NCBI GenBank assembly: GCA_023382435.1
Contig: JAHDVS010000009.1
Coordinates: 1-64,000, forward strand
Length of the DNA: 64,000 nt
Source of the DNA: Thermoleophilia bacterium
Lineage (GTDB): Bacteria > Actinomycetota > Thermoleophilia > Gaiellales > Gaiellaceae
Direction: 5' to 3'
The stretch's first letter is position 1; every line of letters starts with the position of its first letter. Shown here one piece after another: positions 32,784 through 40,536 of the stretch. The notes beneath the pieces are model-generated. The model did not search any database. It was not told the origin of the DNA and worked only from the letters and a program-made list of their open reading frames with translations. The position numbers and the translations under genes are program-made.

Positions 32784-33649
32784 GCCGCGCGCGCGCGCCG
32801 GTCGCCGGCGTCGGCCAGTCCGGGCAGTGGCAGACCGGGAGCCGGGAGCGCCCCCGTGTCTCTGAGGCTATAGCCGAACGCGCGGACTCGCTCCTCGTAG
32901 CGGCGCTCGTGGAGCTCGTAGCGCAGGCGCCGGTGGAACGCGCCGCGAAGCCGGCGCCACTCGTCGAAGTACTTCTCGTTCACCCCGGTGCGAAGCGTCC
33001 GGTCGGCCTGGAAGTTGTCGGCGTTGACACCCTCGGCCCGCTCGCGTCCGGGCGCGTGGTCGTCGAGACCGAGGAACGCGAACACGCGACCGAGCTCGTC
33101 ATCGGGGTCGGCGACGAGGTCCTCGTAGCGAAGCACGTACAGCCGGCCGATGGACGGTGCATCCTCGACCAGCAGCTCGTGCGCACGTAGCCAGTGCTCG
33201 ATCAGAGACCACGGGTCGGTGCGGGGATCCCACTTGCGGGTCGCGAGCGCGTTCGGGATCGGGTGGCGCAGGAGCACGACGAAGTACGAGTCGGGAAACA
33301 GGGCCTGGAGGAACCGCGTCCTGACCAGGTTCGGCGGCGACTTCTCGAGCAGGTAGGGACGCGACGTGTCCCAGAAGCGCGACCACTCCGCAAACAGCGT
33401 CCGCCGGCTCGCGTCCGTGACGAGCGGCGACTCCTCCGTGAAGCGAGCGGCCTCCCGGAACGCGAAGCGCCCCGCCTTGCTGTGGTAGGTGTCGGCCGGG
33501 TAGACCGACTGGTTGTGCTGCCCCTCGTTCGCCGGCCTCGGCGTGCCCGTGAGCGCGCTCACCTGCGGGTGCTCGCCGAGGTAGCGGTAGAGCATGGTCG
33601 TCCCGCTCCGCTGGAGCCCGCAGACGAAGACGAAGCGATGGGAGTCCAA
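32780..33649 (-). CDS. Sulfotransferase family protein 4
   Basis: 289 residues from TTG at 33649. 5'-phosphosulfate loop VCGLQRSGTTMLYRYLG near residues 9-25, YLLEKSPPNLVRTRFLQALFPDS near 101-123, LLRHPIPNALATRKW near 130-144 and LRYEDLVADPDDELGRVF near 176-193. Together with sulfotransferase 3 it is a tandem duplication. The -10 TACGAT lies 11 nt before the TTG, slightly longer than usual; an in-frame ATC at 33655 would be 5 nt away. First gene of the sulfotransferase-sulfotransferase-flippase operon. Confidence 0.85.
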   Translation of the reverse strand: MDSHRFVFVCGLQRSGTTMLYRYLGEHPQVSALTGTPRPANEGQHNQSVYPADTYHSKAGRFAFREAARFTEESPLVTDASRRTLFAEWSRFWDTSRPYLLEKSPPNLVRTRFLQALFPDSYFVVLLRHPIPNALATRKWDPRTDPWSLIEHWLRAHELLVEDAPSIGRLYVLRYEDLVADPDDELGRVFAFLGLDDHAPGRERAEGVNADNFQADRTLRTGVNEKYFDEWRRLRGAFHRRLRYELHERRYEERVRAFGYSLRDTGALPAPGLPLPGLADAGDRRARAA

Positions 33650-33660
33650 GACGATCGGGA

Positions 33661-33666
33661 ATCGTA
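33661..33666 (-). promoter_or_regulatory. -10 TACGAT of the sulfotransferase-flippase operon
   Basis: Minus-strand TACGAT ends 11 nt before the TTG at 33649. It is divergent from TAGCAT at 33690-33695 within a 54-nt intergenic region. Confidence 0.45.
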
Positions 33667-33689
33667 CCAGCGCCCCTCCGAGCCTCTGG

Positions 33690-33695
33690 TAGCAT
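33690..33695 (+). promoter_or_regulatory. -10 TAGCAT, leaderless promoter of a GT4 gene
   Basis: TAGCAT ends 8 nt before the ATG at 33704. Confidence 0.55.
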
Positions 33696-33703
33696 CGGCC
33701 CGC

Positions 33704-34849
33704 ATGGCGGGGGCGGCGCTGCGGATCCTGGCTGTCGCGGACTGCCAGTCGATCCACACCCTGCGCTGGGCACGGCGGCTCGTCGACCGCGGGCACGAGC
33801 TGCACATCGTCTCGAACCGGGTCGCGGTGAGACCGGTCGACGTCGCCGGGATGCACGTGTACGACATCCGCCGGCTCGACGCGATCACCCGCGTGCCGGG
33901 CATGCGGCGCTTCCGCTTCGGGCCGGCCGTCCGCGCGCTCGCGCGCCGGGTCGAGCCTGACGTCGTGCACGCGCACGGCACCACGCCGTACGCGTGGTGG
34001 GCGGCGCTCGCGGACGTCCACCCGCTCGTCGTCAGCCCCTGGGGCCGCGACGTGCTTCTCGACGCGAAGACCGAGCCGGGGCGGAGCCGCTCGAAGATCG
34101 CGCTCGAGGCGGCCGACCTGATCATCGTCAACTCCGACGCGATCGCGCGCGCCGCGGTCGAGGCCGGCGCGGACCCCACTCTGATCCACCATGTGATCTG
34201 GCACACGAACCTCGACGGGTTCGGCCCCGAGCGCGCGGACAAGGCGGCGCTGAAGAGGCGGTTCGGCTGGCCCGGCGACGCGGTCGTGATCCTCTCCCTG
34301 CGCAACTTCCAGGCGCGGACGAACGTGGACGTGCTCGTGCGCGCCTTCGACCGCGTGCGGCGGGAGGAGCCCCGAGCCCGGCTCCTGCTCGCGGCCCGCG
34401 GCGGGGCGGAGCGGGCCCCGATCGAGTCCCTCGTGCGGGAGCTCGGCCTCGGCGGGCTCGCCGCCTTCCACCGGGTCGATCCGGAGGCCCTGCCCGAGCT
34501 GGCGGCATCCGGCGACATCGTCGTCACGCTCGCGGCGACCGACTCGTCGCCGTCGTCGCTGCTCGAGGCGATGGCGAGCGGGCAGCCGCTGGTCGGCGGC
34601 CACTGCCCCTCGATCGACGAGTGGATCGGGCAGGGCGAGGGCGCCGAGATGGTCGCATGCCGTGACGAGGACGCGGTCACGGGAGCGCTGCTGCAGCTGG
34701 TGCGCGACCCGCAGCTACGCCACGCCTACGGCGAGCGGAACGCCCGGGTGACGCGGGAGCGGGTCTCCGAGACCGGTCCAGTGCTCGAGACGCTGTACCG
34801 CGACCTGGCAGCCGGCCGGAAGCCGGCTCGCGCGGCCACGGCGGCCTGA
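33704..34849 (+). CDS. Family 4 glycosyltransferase
   Basis: 381 residues, GT-B fold. N-terminal ILAVADCQSIHTLRWARRLVDRGHEL near residues 8-33 (split), VHAHGTTPYAWWAA near 89-102, and SPWGRDVLLDAK. The C-terminal donor domain has LSLRNFQARTNVDVLVRAFDRV, then FHRVDPEALPELAASGDIVV near 263-282 and the ATDSSPSSLLEAMASGQPLVGG motif near 286-307, the E-x7-E-like region of GT4 enzymes. Sugar unknown. Leaderless promoter; followed after 29 nt by an ATP-grasp gene with its own -10. Confidence 0.9.
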   Translation: MAGAALRILAVADCQSIHTLRWARRLVDRGHELHIVSNRVAVRPVDVAGMHVYDIRRLDAITRVPGMRRFRFGPAVRALARRVEPDVVHAHGTTPYAWWAALADVHPLVVSPWGRDVLLDAKTEPGRSRSKIALEAADLIIVNSDAIARAAVEAGADPTLIHHVIWHTNLDGFGPERADKAALKRRFGWPGDAVVILSLRNFQARTNVDVLVRAFDRVRREEPRARLLLAARGGAERAPIESLVRELGLGGLAAFHRVDPEALPELAASGDIVVTLAATDSSPSSLLEAMASGQPLVGGHCPSIDEWIGQGEGAEMVACRDEDAVTGALLQLVRDPQLRHAYGERNARVTRERVSETGPVLETLYRDLAAGRKPARAATAA

Positions 34850-34863
34850 CCGGGCGGCGCCGG

Positions 34864-34869
34864 TAAGCT
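34864..34869 (+). promoter_or_regulatory. -10 TAAGCT, leaderless promoter of an ATP-grasp gene
   Basis: TAAGCT ends 9 nt before the ATG at 34879. Confidence 0.5.
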
Positions 34870-34878
34870 CGCGGCGCC

Positions 34879-35922
34879 ATGCGTCCCCTCTGCGTGCTGG
34901 TCACCGCCTCGGGCGCCCCGGGCACTGCCGCGCTGCTGCGCGCGCTCAAAGGGAACGGCGAGCGGGAGATCCGGCTCGTCGGCTGCGACATGGCGGAGCG
35001 CGCGATCGGGCGCCACCTCTGCGACGCGTTCCAGCGGGTACCACCGGGCTCGAGCCCTCTGTTCGCGTCGACCGTGCTCGAGCTCTCGCGCCGCGAGCGG
35101 GTCGACGCGGTGCTGCCCCAGTCCTCGCACGACCTCGCGGGCCTCGCGGCAGCCCGCCCTGACTTCGCGAGCGAGGGGGTCGCGGTGCTCGTCTCGAGCC
35201 CACAGGCGGTCGCGACCGCGGACGACAAGGCCGCCTGCTACGAGCTGCTCGACGGGATCGGCGTTCGCGTGCCGCGGTGGCGCCGCGTCCAGGGCGGGCG
35301 CGAGCTCGCCCGCGCGGCGGGGGCGCTCGGGTACCCGGGGGAGCCCGTGTGCTTCAAGCCCGTGCGCAGCTCCGGCTCACGCGGCTTCCGGGTGCTCGAC
35401 GCGACGGTCGACCGGCTCGACCAGCTCCTGCACGAGCGGCCCGGCGCGCTCGCGATGCGACTCGAGGAGGTCGTCGAGCTCCTGCCCGAGGTCGGCGGCG
35501 AGGAGTTGCTCGTGATGGAGTACGTCGAGGGCGCGGAGCGGACGATCGACGGGATCGCGCTCGGCGGCCGGCTCCTGCTCGGTCACCCGAAGACGCGGGA
35601 GGCGATGCGCGCCGGGCTCGCGATGTTCTTCCAGACGCTCGAGGACGACAGCCTGATGGAGGTCGCGCGGCGGGTCGTGGCGGGCCTCGGGCTCGACCAC
35701 TTCTTCAACGTCCAGCTCAGGGGCGACGCCGTGATCGAGGTCAACCCTCGCATCTCGACGGTCGTCTACCAGGACGATCTCAACCTCCCCTACCTGGGTT
35801 TGAAGCACGCGCTCGGCGAGCTCGACGCCGACGAGCTCGCGCTGCTGGCCCGCCGCGTCCGCCCGACGCGGCGGGCGCTTCGCTTTTTCGACCAGCTCGA
35901 ATGGGACGATCAGGGCTGTTAG
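34879..35922 (+). CDS. ATP-grasp protein, CarB-like
   Basis: 347 residues. Pre-ATP-grasp part CVLVTASGAPGTAALLRAL near residues 5-23 and LVGCDMAERAIGRHLCDAF; lid and ATP-binding region VCFKPVRSSGSRGFRVLD near 157-174 and LLVMEYVEGAERTIDGIALGG near 212-232; metal-binding end NVQLRGDAVIEVNPRISTVVY near 278-298. Resembles carbamoyl-phosphate-synthase-like ATP-grasp enzymes often found in surface-polysaccharide or peptide-modification loci. It likely activates a carboxylate as acyl phosphate. No obvious partner enzyme adjoins it. Confidence 0.85.
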   Translation: MRPLCVLVTASGAPGTAALLRALKGNGEREIRLVGCDMAERAIGRHLCDAFQRVPPGSSPLFASTVLELSRRERVDAVLPQSSHDLAGLAAARPDFASEGVAVLVSSPQAVATADDKAACYELLDGIGVRVPRWRRVQGGRELARAAGALGYPGEPVCFKPVRSSGSRGFRVLDATVDRLDQLLHERPGALAMRLEEVVELLPEVGGEELLVMEYVEGAERTIDGIALGGRLLLGHPKTREAMRAGLAMFFQTLEDDSLMEVARRVVAGLGLDHFFNVQLRGDAVIEVNPRISTVVYQDDLNLPYLGLKHALGELDADELALLARRVRPTRRALRFFDQLEWDDQGC

Positions 35923-36008
35923 CGGTCTGTTAGGGATCCGCGCGCCGCTCCCGGCTCCTGCTACACCTTGGGAGGACTTGAGCCGTCTCGCTTGAACGGG
36001 GCCGCAGG
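35923..36008. other. Short intergenic region before the amidase gene
   Basis: Contains the direct repeat CTGTTAG at 35912-35918 (partly inside the previous gene) and 35925-35931, a TACACC hexamer and a GGGAGG purine block, but no start codon at usable distance from the latter. I see no clear promoter. Confidence 0.3.
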
Positions 36009-37580
36009 GTGACTTCCCGTCGGCCTCCACCCGCCATGACGCCGCCCGAGCTACCGCTTCACTCCCGAGCCGAGCTGCTCCGCCGCGGCGCGGTTGCCGC
36101 GCTCGCGCTCGCGGCTCTCGGCGAGCGTCGCGGGCCCTGGCTGCGCGACGCCGCCGCGAGCGCCGCCCCCATCCCGCGAGTGACGGTCGTCACGCACGAG
36201 GTGCCACTCGGCGGCCGCACGCTCGCGCGGGGAGAAGGAACACCCCCGTTCACCCTTGTCGGGCTCCACTGGCAGGGCACCGGGCGGGTCAGCTTCCGGG
36301 TCGGTGCGGGCGGGCGCTTCGGCGACTGGGTCGAGGCGGCCGAGCACGAGGCCGCCGACGCCGACATCGACGGGGCAAGCGGGCCGTGGCGGCTCGGCAC
36401 CCCAGTCTGGACAGGCCCGGTCGACTCGATCGAGTACCGCCTCGAGGGCTCGGTGCGGCGCCTGCTGGCGCACTTCGTCGACTCCGAGCCCGGGGCCGCG
36501 CTCGCGCCCGCCTCGGCGGCGACGCCGCCGATCGTGCTCCGCGCCGGGTGGGGCGCGGACGAGTCGATCGTGCGTGCGGACCCCTCGTACGCGCAGGCGC
36601 TGACGCTCGCGATCGTCCACCACACGGCCGGCAGAAGCCCGGCCACCCCGGAGGAGTCCGCCGCTGTCGTCCGGGCGATTCAGGCCTACCACGTCAAGTC
36701 GAACGGCTGGAACGACATCGGCTACAACTTCCTCGTCGATCCGTTCGGCCAGGTCTTCGAGGGTCGCGTCGGCGGAATCGACCGCAACGTGATCGGCGCG
36801 CACGCGCTCTCGTTCAACACCGGGTCGACCGGGATTGCCCTGCTCGGGAACTTCGCCAAGAAGGCCCTGACCGAAGAGGCGCGGGCGGCACTTGCCGGCC
36901 TGCTCGCCTGGCGGCTCGAGCTCGCCCATGTCGACCCGACCGCGCGCACCGCCCGCTGGGCCGGAGACGGCACGGCACTACGGGCCGTGTCGGGGCACAG
37001 GGACGTGAACGCGACGGAGTGCCCGGGCGGGAAGGTGTACCCCGAGCTCGACGCGCTCTCGCAGGCTGCCTACGCGATCGGACTGCCGAAGCTGTTCGAC
37101 CCGGTGGTCGCCACCGAGGGAGGGACGCGCCGGCGCTTCACCGCACGCCTGTCCGAGCCCAGGCGCTGGCGGGTGACGGTGGCCGGCCCGGACGGGACGA
37201 CCGTCGCGACAGGCTCCGGCCGCGGCGTCTCGGTCGACTGGACGTGGGAGACCGCGGGCCTGCCGGCCGGCCGGTATGGCTATTCGATCGCCGGGCCCGA
37301 CGGGATGCTTCCGGCCAGCGGCACGATCGCGCTCGGCCCGGCACCGCCCCCGCCGCCGGAGACACCGCCGAGGCCCGCGCGTCCCGCCGGCGTTCCCCGC
37401 CGGATCCCCGCCTGGGCGTGGAAGCTCCGTGCCTGGCATCGGACGCCCAAGAAGCTGCGCGGGCCCCGGCCGGCGTCCGCGCCGCGGCGGCTGCCGTCCT
37501 GGTACTGGCCCTGGCTCGCCTGGCAGAACCAGCTCGACGTGTGGGCACGCGCGTACGGTCGTCGGAGCAGGCCTACGTGA
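36009..37580 (+). CDS. Exported N-acetylmuramoyl-L-alanine amidase (PGRP type) with Ig-like and Trp-rich C-terminus
   Basis: 523 residues from GTG at 36009; an ATG at 36036 is an alternative. A twin-arginine-like or Sec signal (LLRRGAVAALALAALGE) is near residues 23-39. The amidase domain, about 175-350, has zinc ligands in IVHHTAGRSP (near 203-212) and SGHRDVNATECPGGK (near 331-345), with YHVKSNGWNDIGYNFLVDPFG typical of peptidoglycan-recognition amidases. A FlgD-like Ig domain follows (RRWRVTVAGPDG, PAGRYGYSIAGPDG). The tail has two copies of a Trp-rich segment, PRRIPAWAWKLRAWH and PRRLPSWYWPWLAWQ. Cleaves peptide from glycan in the cell wall. Confidence 0.88.
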   Translation: MTSRRPPPAMTPPELPLHSRAELLRRGAVAALALAALGERRGPWLRDAAASAAPIPRVTVVTHEVPLGGRTLARGEGTPPFTLVGLHWQGTGRVSFRVGAGGRFGDWVEAAEHEAADADIDGASGPWRLGTPVWTGPVDSIEYRLEGSVRRLLAHFVDSEPGAALAPASAATPPIVLRAGWGADESIVRADPSYAQALTLAIVHHTAGRSPATPEESAAVVRAIQAYHVKSNGWNDIGYNFLVDPFGQVFEGRVGGIDRNVIGAHALSFNTGSTGIALLGNFAKKALTEEARAALAGLLAWRLELAHVDPTARTARWAGDGTALRAVSGHRDVNATECPGGKVYPELDALSQAAYAIGLPKLFDPVVATEGGTRRRFTARLSEPRRWRVTVAGPDGTTVATGSGRGVSVDWTWETAGLPAGRYGYSIAGPDGMLPASGTIALGPAPPPPPETPPRPARPAGVPRRIPAWAWKLRAWHRTPKKLRGPRPASAPRRLPSWYWPWLAWQNQLDVWARAYGRRSRPT

Positions 37581-38208
37581 CGACCCGGTAGACCTCGAAC
37601 GCCTCCGCGTACTCGCGACCGACGTTGATGCCCCGCGCGCGGGCGAGGTTCCAGATGTACTCGGCGTTCGCGTAGTTGCGATGCTGCTGGGACTCGTAGC
37701 GCGCAAGCGCCGCCACCTTGCGCTCCACGTGCCCGTGGTCGAGCGAGACGTAGGCCTGGAAGTTGAAGTTGAGGTTGTTCCAGGGGATCTCGTAGCCGAG
37801 CACGGTGGTGCGCTTGAACGCCCGCAGCCCCTCGGCCGCAATCGTCTGGTGATCCTGGTGGATGTCGCCGAGGCTCGGCTGGAGCACCGCGTCGGAAGGC
37901 CACTCCTTCCACAGCTCGATCAGGAGCTCGAGGATCGCCTGGCGGTGCTCGGGGAACGTGCGCACCTCGAAGTCGTGAACCGAAAGCTGCTCCGGCGCGA
38001 GCCCGACCTCCGCGGTCGCGTCGCGCACCTCCCGCGCGAGCGTGTCGGGCGGGAAGCCGGGCGGCAGCGACTTCGTCGCGATCGAGAAGGCGACGTAGCG
38101 CACGTCGACGCCGAGCTCGATGAGCCGCGCGATCGTGCCTCCGCACCCGAACTCCCCGTCGTCGGTGTGCGGTGCCAGCACGAGCACCCGGCGCCAGGCC
38201 TCGATCAT
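37573..38208 (-). CDS. PIG-L/LmbE family deacetylase
   Basis: 211 residues. Metal-binding motif LVLAPHTDDGEFGCGG at about residues 8-23 and LQPSLGDIHQDHQTI near 109-123 identify the family, which removes N-acetyl groups from sugars or related metabolites (mycothiol MshB, GlcNAc-PI and antibiotic examples). Substrate unknown; position in the polysaccharide region suggests an N-acetylated sugar or its lipid-linked form. ATG lies 7 nt after TAGACT. Its end overlaps the convergent amidase by 8 nt. Confidence 0.88.
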   Translation of the reverse strand: MIEAWRRVLVLAPHTDDGEFGCGGTIARLIELGVDVRYVAFSIATKSLPPGFPPDTLAREVRDATAEVGLAPEQLSVHDFEVRTFPEHRQAILELLIELWKEWPSDAVLQPSLGDIHQDHQTIAAEGLRAFKRTTVLGYEIPWNNLNFNFQAYVSLDHGHVERKVAALARYESQQHRNYANAEYIWNLARARGINVGREYAEAFEVYRVVT

Positions 38209-38215
38209 GAGGGCA

Positions 38216-38221
38216 AGTCTA
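38216..38221 (-). promoter_or_regulatory. -10 TAGACT, leaderless promoter of the PIG-L gene
   Basis: Minus-strand TAGACT ends 7 nt before the ATG at 38208. Confidence 0.6.
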
Positions 38222-38241
38222 CGGACCACCGGCACGCGAAG

Positions 38242-38247
38242 TACCGT
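38242..38247 (+). promoter_or_regulatory. -10 TACCGT, leaderless promoter of sulfotransferase 5
   Basis: TACCGT ends 8 nt before the ATG at 38256; divergent partner is TAGACT at 38216-38221. Confidence 0.55.
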
Positions 38248-38255
38248 TCGGCGGG

Positions 38256-39212
38256 ATGGCTGCACCGCTCCTCGTCCTCGGCGTTCGCCGTTCGGGCACG
38301 ACGCTGCTGCGGCTGATGCTCGACCGCCACCCGCACCTGGCGATCCCCGACGAGTCGTACTTCATCCCGCAGCTCGCGGCGCGCCACCGCGGGCGCCTCG
38401 ATCCGGCCGCGTTCGAGGACGACCTGCGGCGCCTCCCGACCCTTGCCGAGTGGGGCGTGTCCGCGCGGGACGTGCGCGAGCGCCTACCGGCCGGCGCGAC
38501 GGTCGCCGACGGGGTCACGGCGATCTACGGACTCTACGCGGAACGACGCGGCAAGAACCGCTGGGGGGACAAGACGCCGCTCTACATGCGCTACCTGCCG
38601 CTGCTCGAGCGCCTGTTCCCGGATGCCCGCTACGTCCACCTCGTCCGCGACGGGCGCGACGCGGCCCTCTCCTTCCTGTCGGTCCCGCCGGGGATCATGA
38701 CCGAGTCGTGGGGGCATCCGCGCGACGCGGCCGGCTTCGCCTGCCAGTGGCGCACCGAGGTGCTCGCGGCCCGCGCGCTCGGCCGGCGCGCCGGCGAGCG
38801 CTACCTCGAGGTTTCCTACGAGGCGCTCGTCGCCGACCCGCGGCGGGAGCTCGAGCGGGTCTGCGCGCACGTCGGCCTCCCGTTCGAGCCGGGGATGCTC
38901 GAATACGAGGGCGCGGCGGAGGCGGCGGCCAAGCCGCATCAGCAGAGCCTGCGCCGACCCCCGACGCCGGGGCTCCGCGACTGGCGGGTCGGCATGGAGT
39001 CCGGGGCCGTGGCCGCGTTCGAGGCGGTCGCGAGCGACGTTCTGGCCGAGCTCGGCTACGAGCTGCGGTCGCCCGCACGCGCCGCCGGCCCCGGCGCCCG
39101 GACGCGTCTCGCGCTTGCAGCCTACGCGGCGAAGGCCGGTGCCTGGAAGGCGACGGGCGCGGCGCTCCAGCGTTCCCCCCACTGGCGTCGGCGCCACCCG
39201 AGAGTCGCGTGA
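38256..39212 (+). CDS. Sulfotransferase family protein 5
   Basis: 318 residues. 5'-phosphosulfate loop LVLGVRRSGTTLLRLML near residues 6-22, RWGDKTPLYMRYLPLLERLFPDARYVHLVRDGRDAALSF (split) near 101-139 with the 3'-phosphate motif, CQWRTEVLAARALG, and VSYEALVADPRRELERVCAHVG near 186-207. C-terminal RRPPTPGLRDWRVGMESGAVAAFE is typical of Sulfotransfer_3 proteins such as those modifying glycans or glycopeptides. Monocistronic with its own leaderless promoter, convergent with the PQQ-repeat protein. Confidence 0.89.
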   Translation: MAAPLLVLGVRRSGTTLLRLMLDRHPHLAIPDESYFIPQLAARHRGRLDPAAFEDDLRRLPTLAEWGVSARDVRERLPAGATVADGVTAIYGLYAERRGKNRWGDKTPLYMRYLPLLERLFPDARYVHLVRDGRDAALSFLSVPPGIMTESWGHPRDAAGFACQWRTEVLAARALGRRAGERYLEVSYEALVADPRRELERVCAHVGLPFEPGMLEYEGAAEAAAKPHQQSLRRPPTPGLRDWRVGMESGAVAAFEAVASDVLAELGYELRSPARAAGPGARTRLALAAYAAKAGAWKATGAALQRSPHWRRRHPRVA

Positions 39213-39219
39213 CGGCCGG

Positions 39220-40512
39220 TCAGCCGGCCGGTCCGTCCACTCCCTCGAACGCGATCAGGATGCCGTTCAGGGAGAAGTAGTAGCGCCGGTCGGTGGCGAT
39301 GCCCGGCGAGTACTTGCCCATCCCGATCCGCCACACGATCTCCCCGTCTGCGAGGCGCGCCGCGTAGGTATCGGTCTCGAGCGTCGAGAAGAAGACGAGA
39401 TCGCCGACGACGACGGCGGGCGCGAGCACGCGACCGCCGACCTCGCTCTCCCAGAGGAGCTTGCCGCTGTCCGCGTCGTACGCGTGCAGCGCCCCGTCGA
39501 AGCCGCCGACGAGCACCTTGTCGTCGGCGAGCGCCGGCGTCGAGTACGTGAGCGCGCCGGTGCTCTGCGTCCAGGCGATCTTGCCGTTGCTCGCGTCGAG
39601 CGCGACGACCTTGCCCGAGCGGGCGACCGTGTACAGCCGCTCGCCGTCCGTCGAGGCGCTCGCATAGAAGCTCTCCTCCTGGAACGTGTTCCGACTCACG
39701 TAGGTGCTCCAGAGCTTGCTCCCGTCGCGACGGTCGAGGCAGAAGATCGAGCCGGCGTAGGTCGTGATGCAGACCCGGTTTCCCCACACGGACGGGCTTG
39801 AGTTGATCCTCCCGCCCGTGTCGTAGGCCCAGCGCACCTGCCCGGAGGCGGCGTCGAGCGCGAACAGGCGCCCGTCGGTGGCGCCGACGTAAGCGGTTCC
39901 GTCGATCGCGACCGGCGACGACTCGACCTTGGCCTCCGTGCGAAGCTGCCACAGCACGGCGCCCGTCGCCCGGTCGAGACCGGTGACGGTGCCGTCGTGG
40001 GAGCTGACGACGAGGTAGGGGCCGGCGATCGCCGGGGTCGAGGCCTTCACGCCGCTCTTCCAGGTCCAGAGCTCCTGGCCGGTCGCGGCGTCGAGCGCGA
40101 CGGTGAGCCCGTCGAACGTGTTCACGTAGAGCGTCCCGTCGCAGAAACTCGGCGGGTACTCCATGTAGCTCCCCATCCGCCTCGCCCAGACCGGCTTCGC
40201 CCGCGGCTTGCCGAGGCGCAGATCGAGCCGGGCGAGGCTCCTCTGCGGGTCGCCGCCGAACTCGGTCCAGCACGGCCCCTCGGGCGGCTCCTCCGGGACG
40301 GCGGTCGTCGCGGGCGGAGCCGTCGTCGCCGGCGGCGGCTCGGTGGCGGCGGAGGTCGTCACCGTGGTCGCCGGCGTCACGACCGTGACACCGGCGAGCT
40401 CGGTGTCGAGCTGGCCGCCCGGGGCGTCGCGCGCCGCGAGGACGTACGCGACGCCCGCCCCCGCGAGCGCGAGCGCCAGCGCCAGAGCGGCGACGACGGC
40501 CTTCCTGCGCAT
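39220..40512 (-). CDS. Membrane-anchored PQQ-type beta-propeller protein
   Basis: 430 residues. An N-terminal anchor (VVAALALALALAGAGVAYVLAA, split) at about residues 5-26, then a Thr/Pro/Ala-rich linker to about 80 that should span the wall. The rest is a beta-propeller of PQQ/PrqFII-like repeats, each with a variant of G-x-hyd-x-ALDA-x-TG-x-hyd-W (VALDAATGQELWTWK, FALDAASGQVRWAYD, VALDASNGKIAWTQS, HAYDADSGKLLWESE). No PQQ-binding or BamB features are certain, so it may be a scaffold or sugar-binding protein. ATG lies 7 nt after a GAGACT hexamer inside a small palindrome. Confidence 0.85.
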   Translation of the reverse strand: MRRKAVVAALALALALAGAGVAYVLAARDAPGGQLDTELAGVTVVTPATTVTTSAATEPPPATTAPPATTAVPEEPPEGPCWTEFGGDPQRSLARLDLRLGKPRAKPVWARRMGSYMEYPPSFCDGTLYVNTFDGLTVALDAATGQELWTWKSGVKASTPAIAGPYLVVSSHDGTVTGLDRATGAVLWQLRTEAKVESSPVAIDGTAYVGATDGRLFALDAASGQVRWAYDTGGRINSSPSVWGNRVCITTYAGSIFCLDRRDGSKLWSTYVSRNTFQEESFYASASTDGERLYTVARSGKVVALDASNGKIAWTQSTGALTYSTPALADDKVLVGGFDGALHAYDADSGKLLWESEVGGRVLAPAVVVGDLVFFSTLETDTYAARLADGEIVWRIGMGKYSPGIATDRRYYFSLNGILIAFEGVDGPAG

Positions 40513-40526
40513 CGAGACCAGTCTCG
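40513..40526. promoter_or_regulatory. Palindrome CGAGAC-N2-GTCTCG with GAGACT -10 of the propeller gene
   Basis: CGAGAC at 40513-40518 and GTCTCG at 40521-40526 form an inverted repeat directly before the ATG at 40512. Minus-strand GAGACT (40520-40525) within it is at leaderless distance (7 nt). Could be an operator or an RNA hairpin. Confidence 0.35.
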
Positions 40527-40536
40527 CAGCCGCGGG

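Noticed and set aside
35923-36040. Possible c-di-AMP (ydaO-type) riboswitch before the amidase gene
   Set aside because: Such riboswitches often precede wall hydrolases, but the region is too short and lacks the conserved paired segments I would expect.
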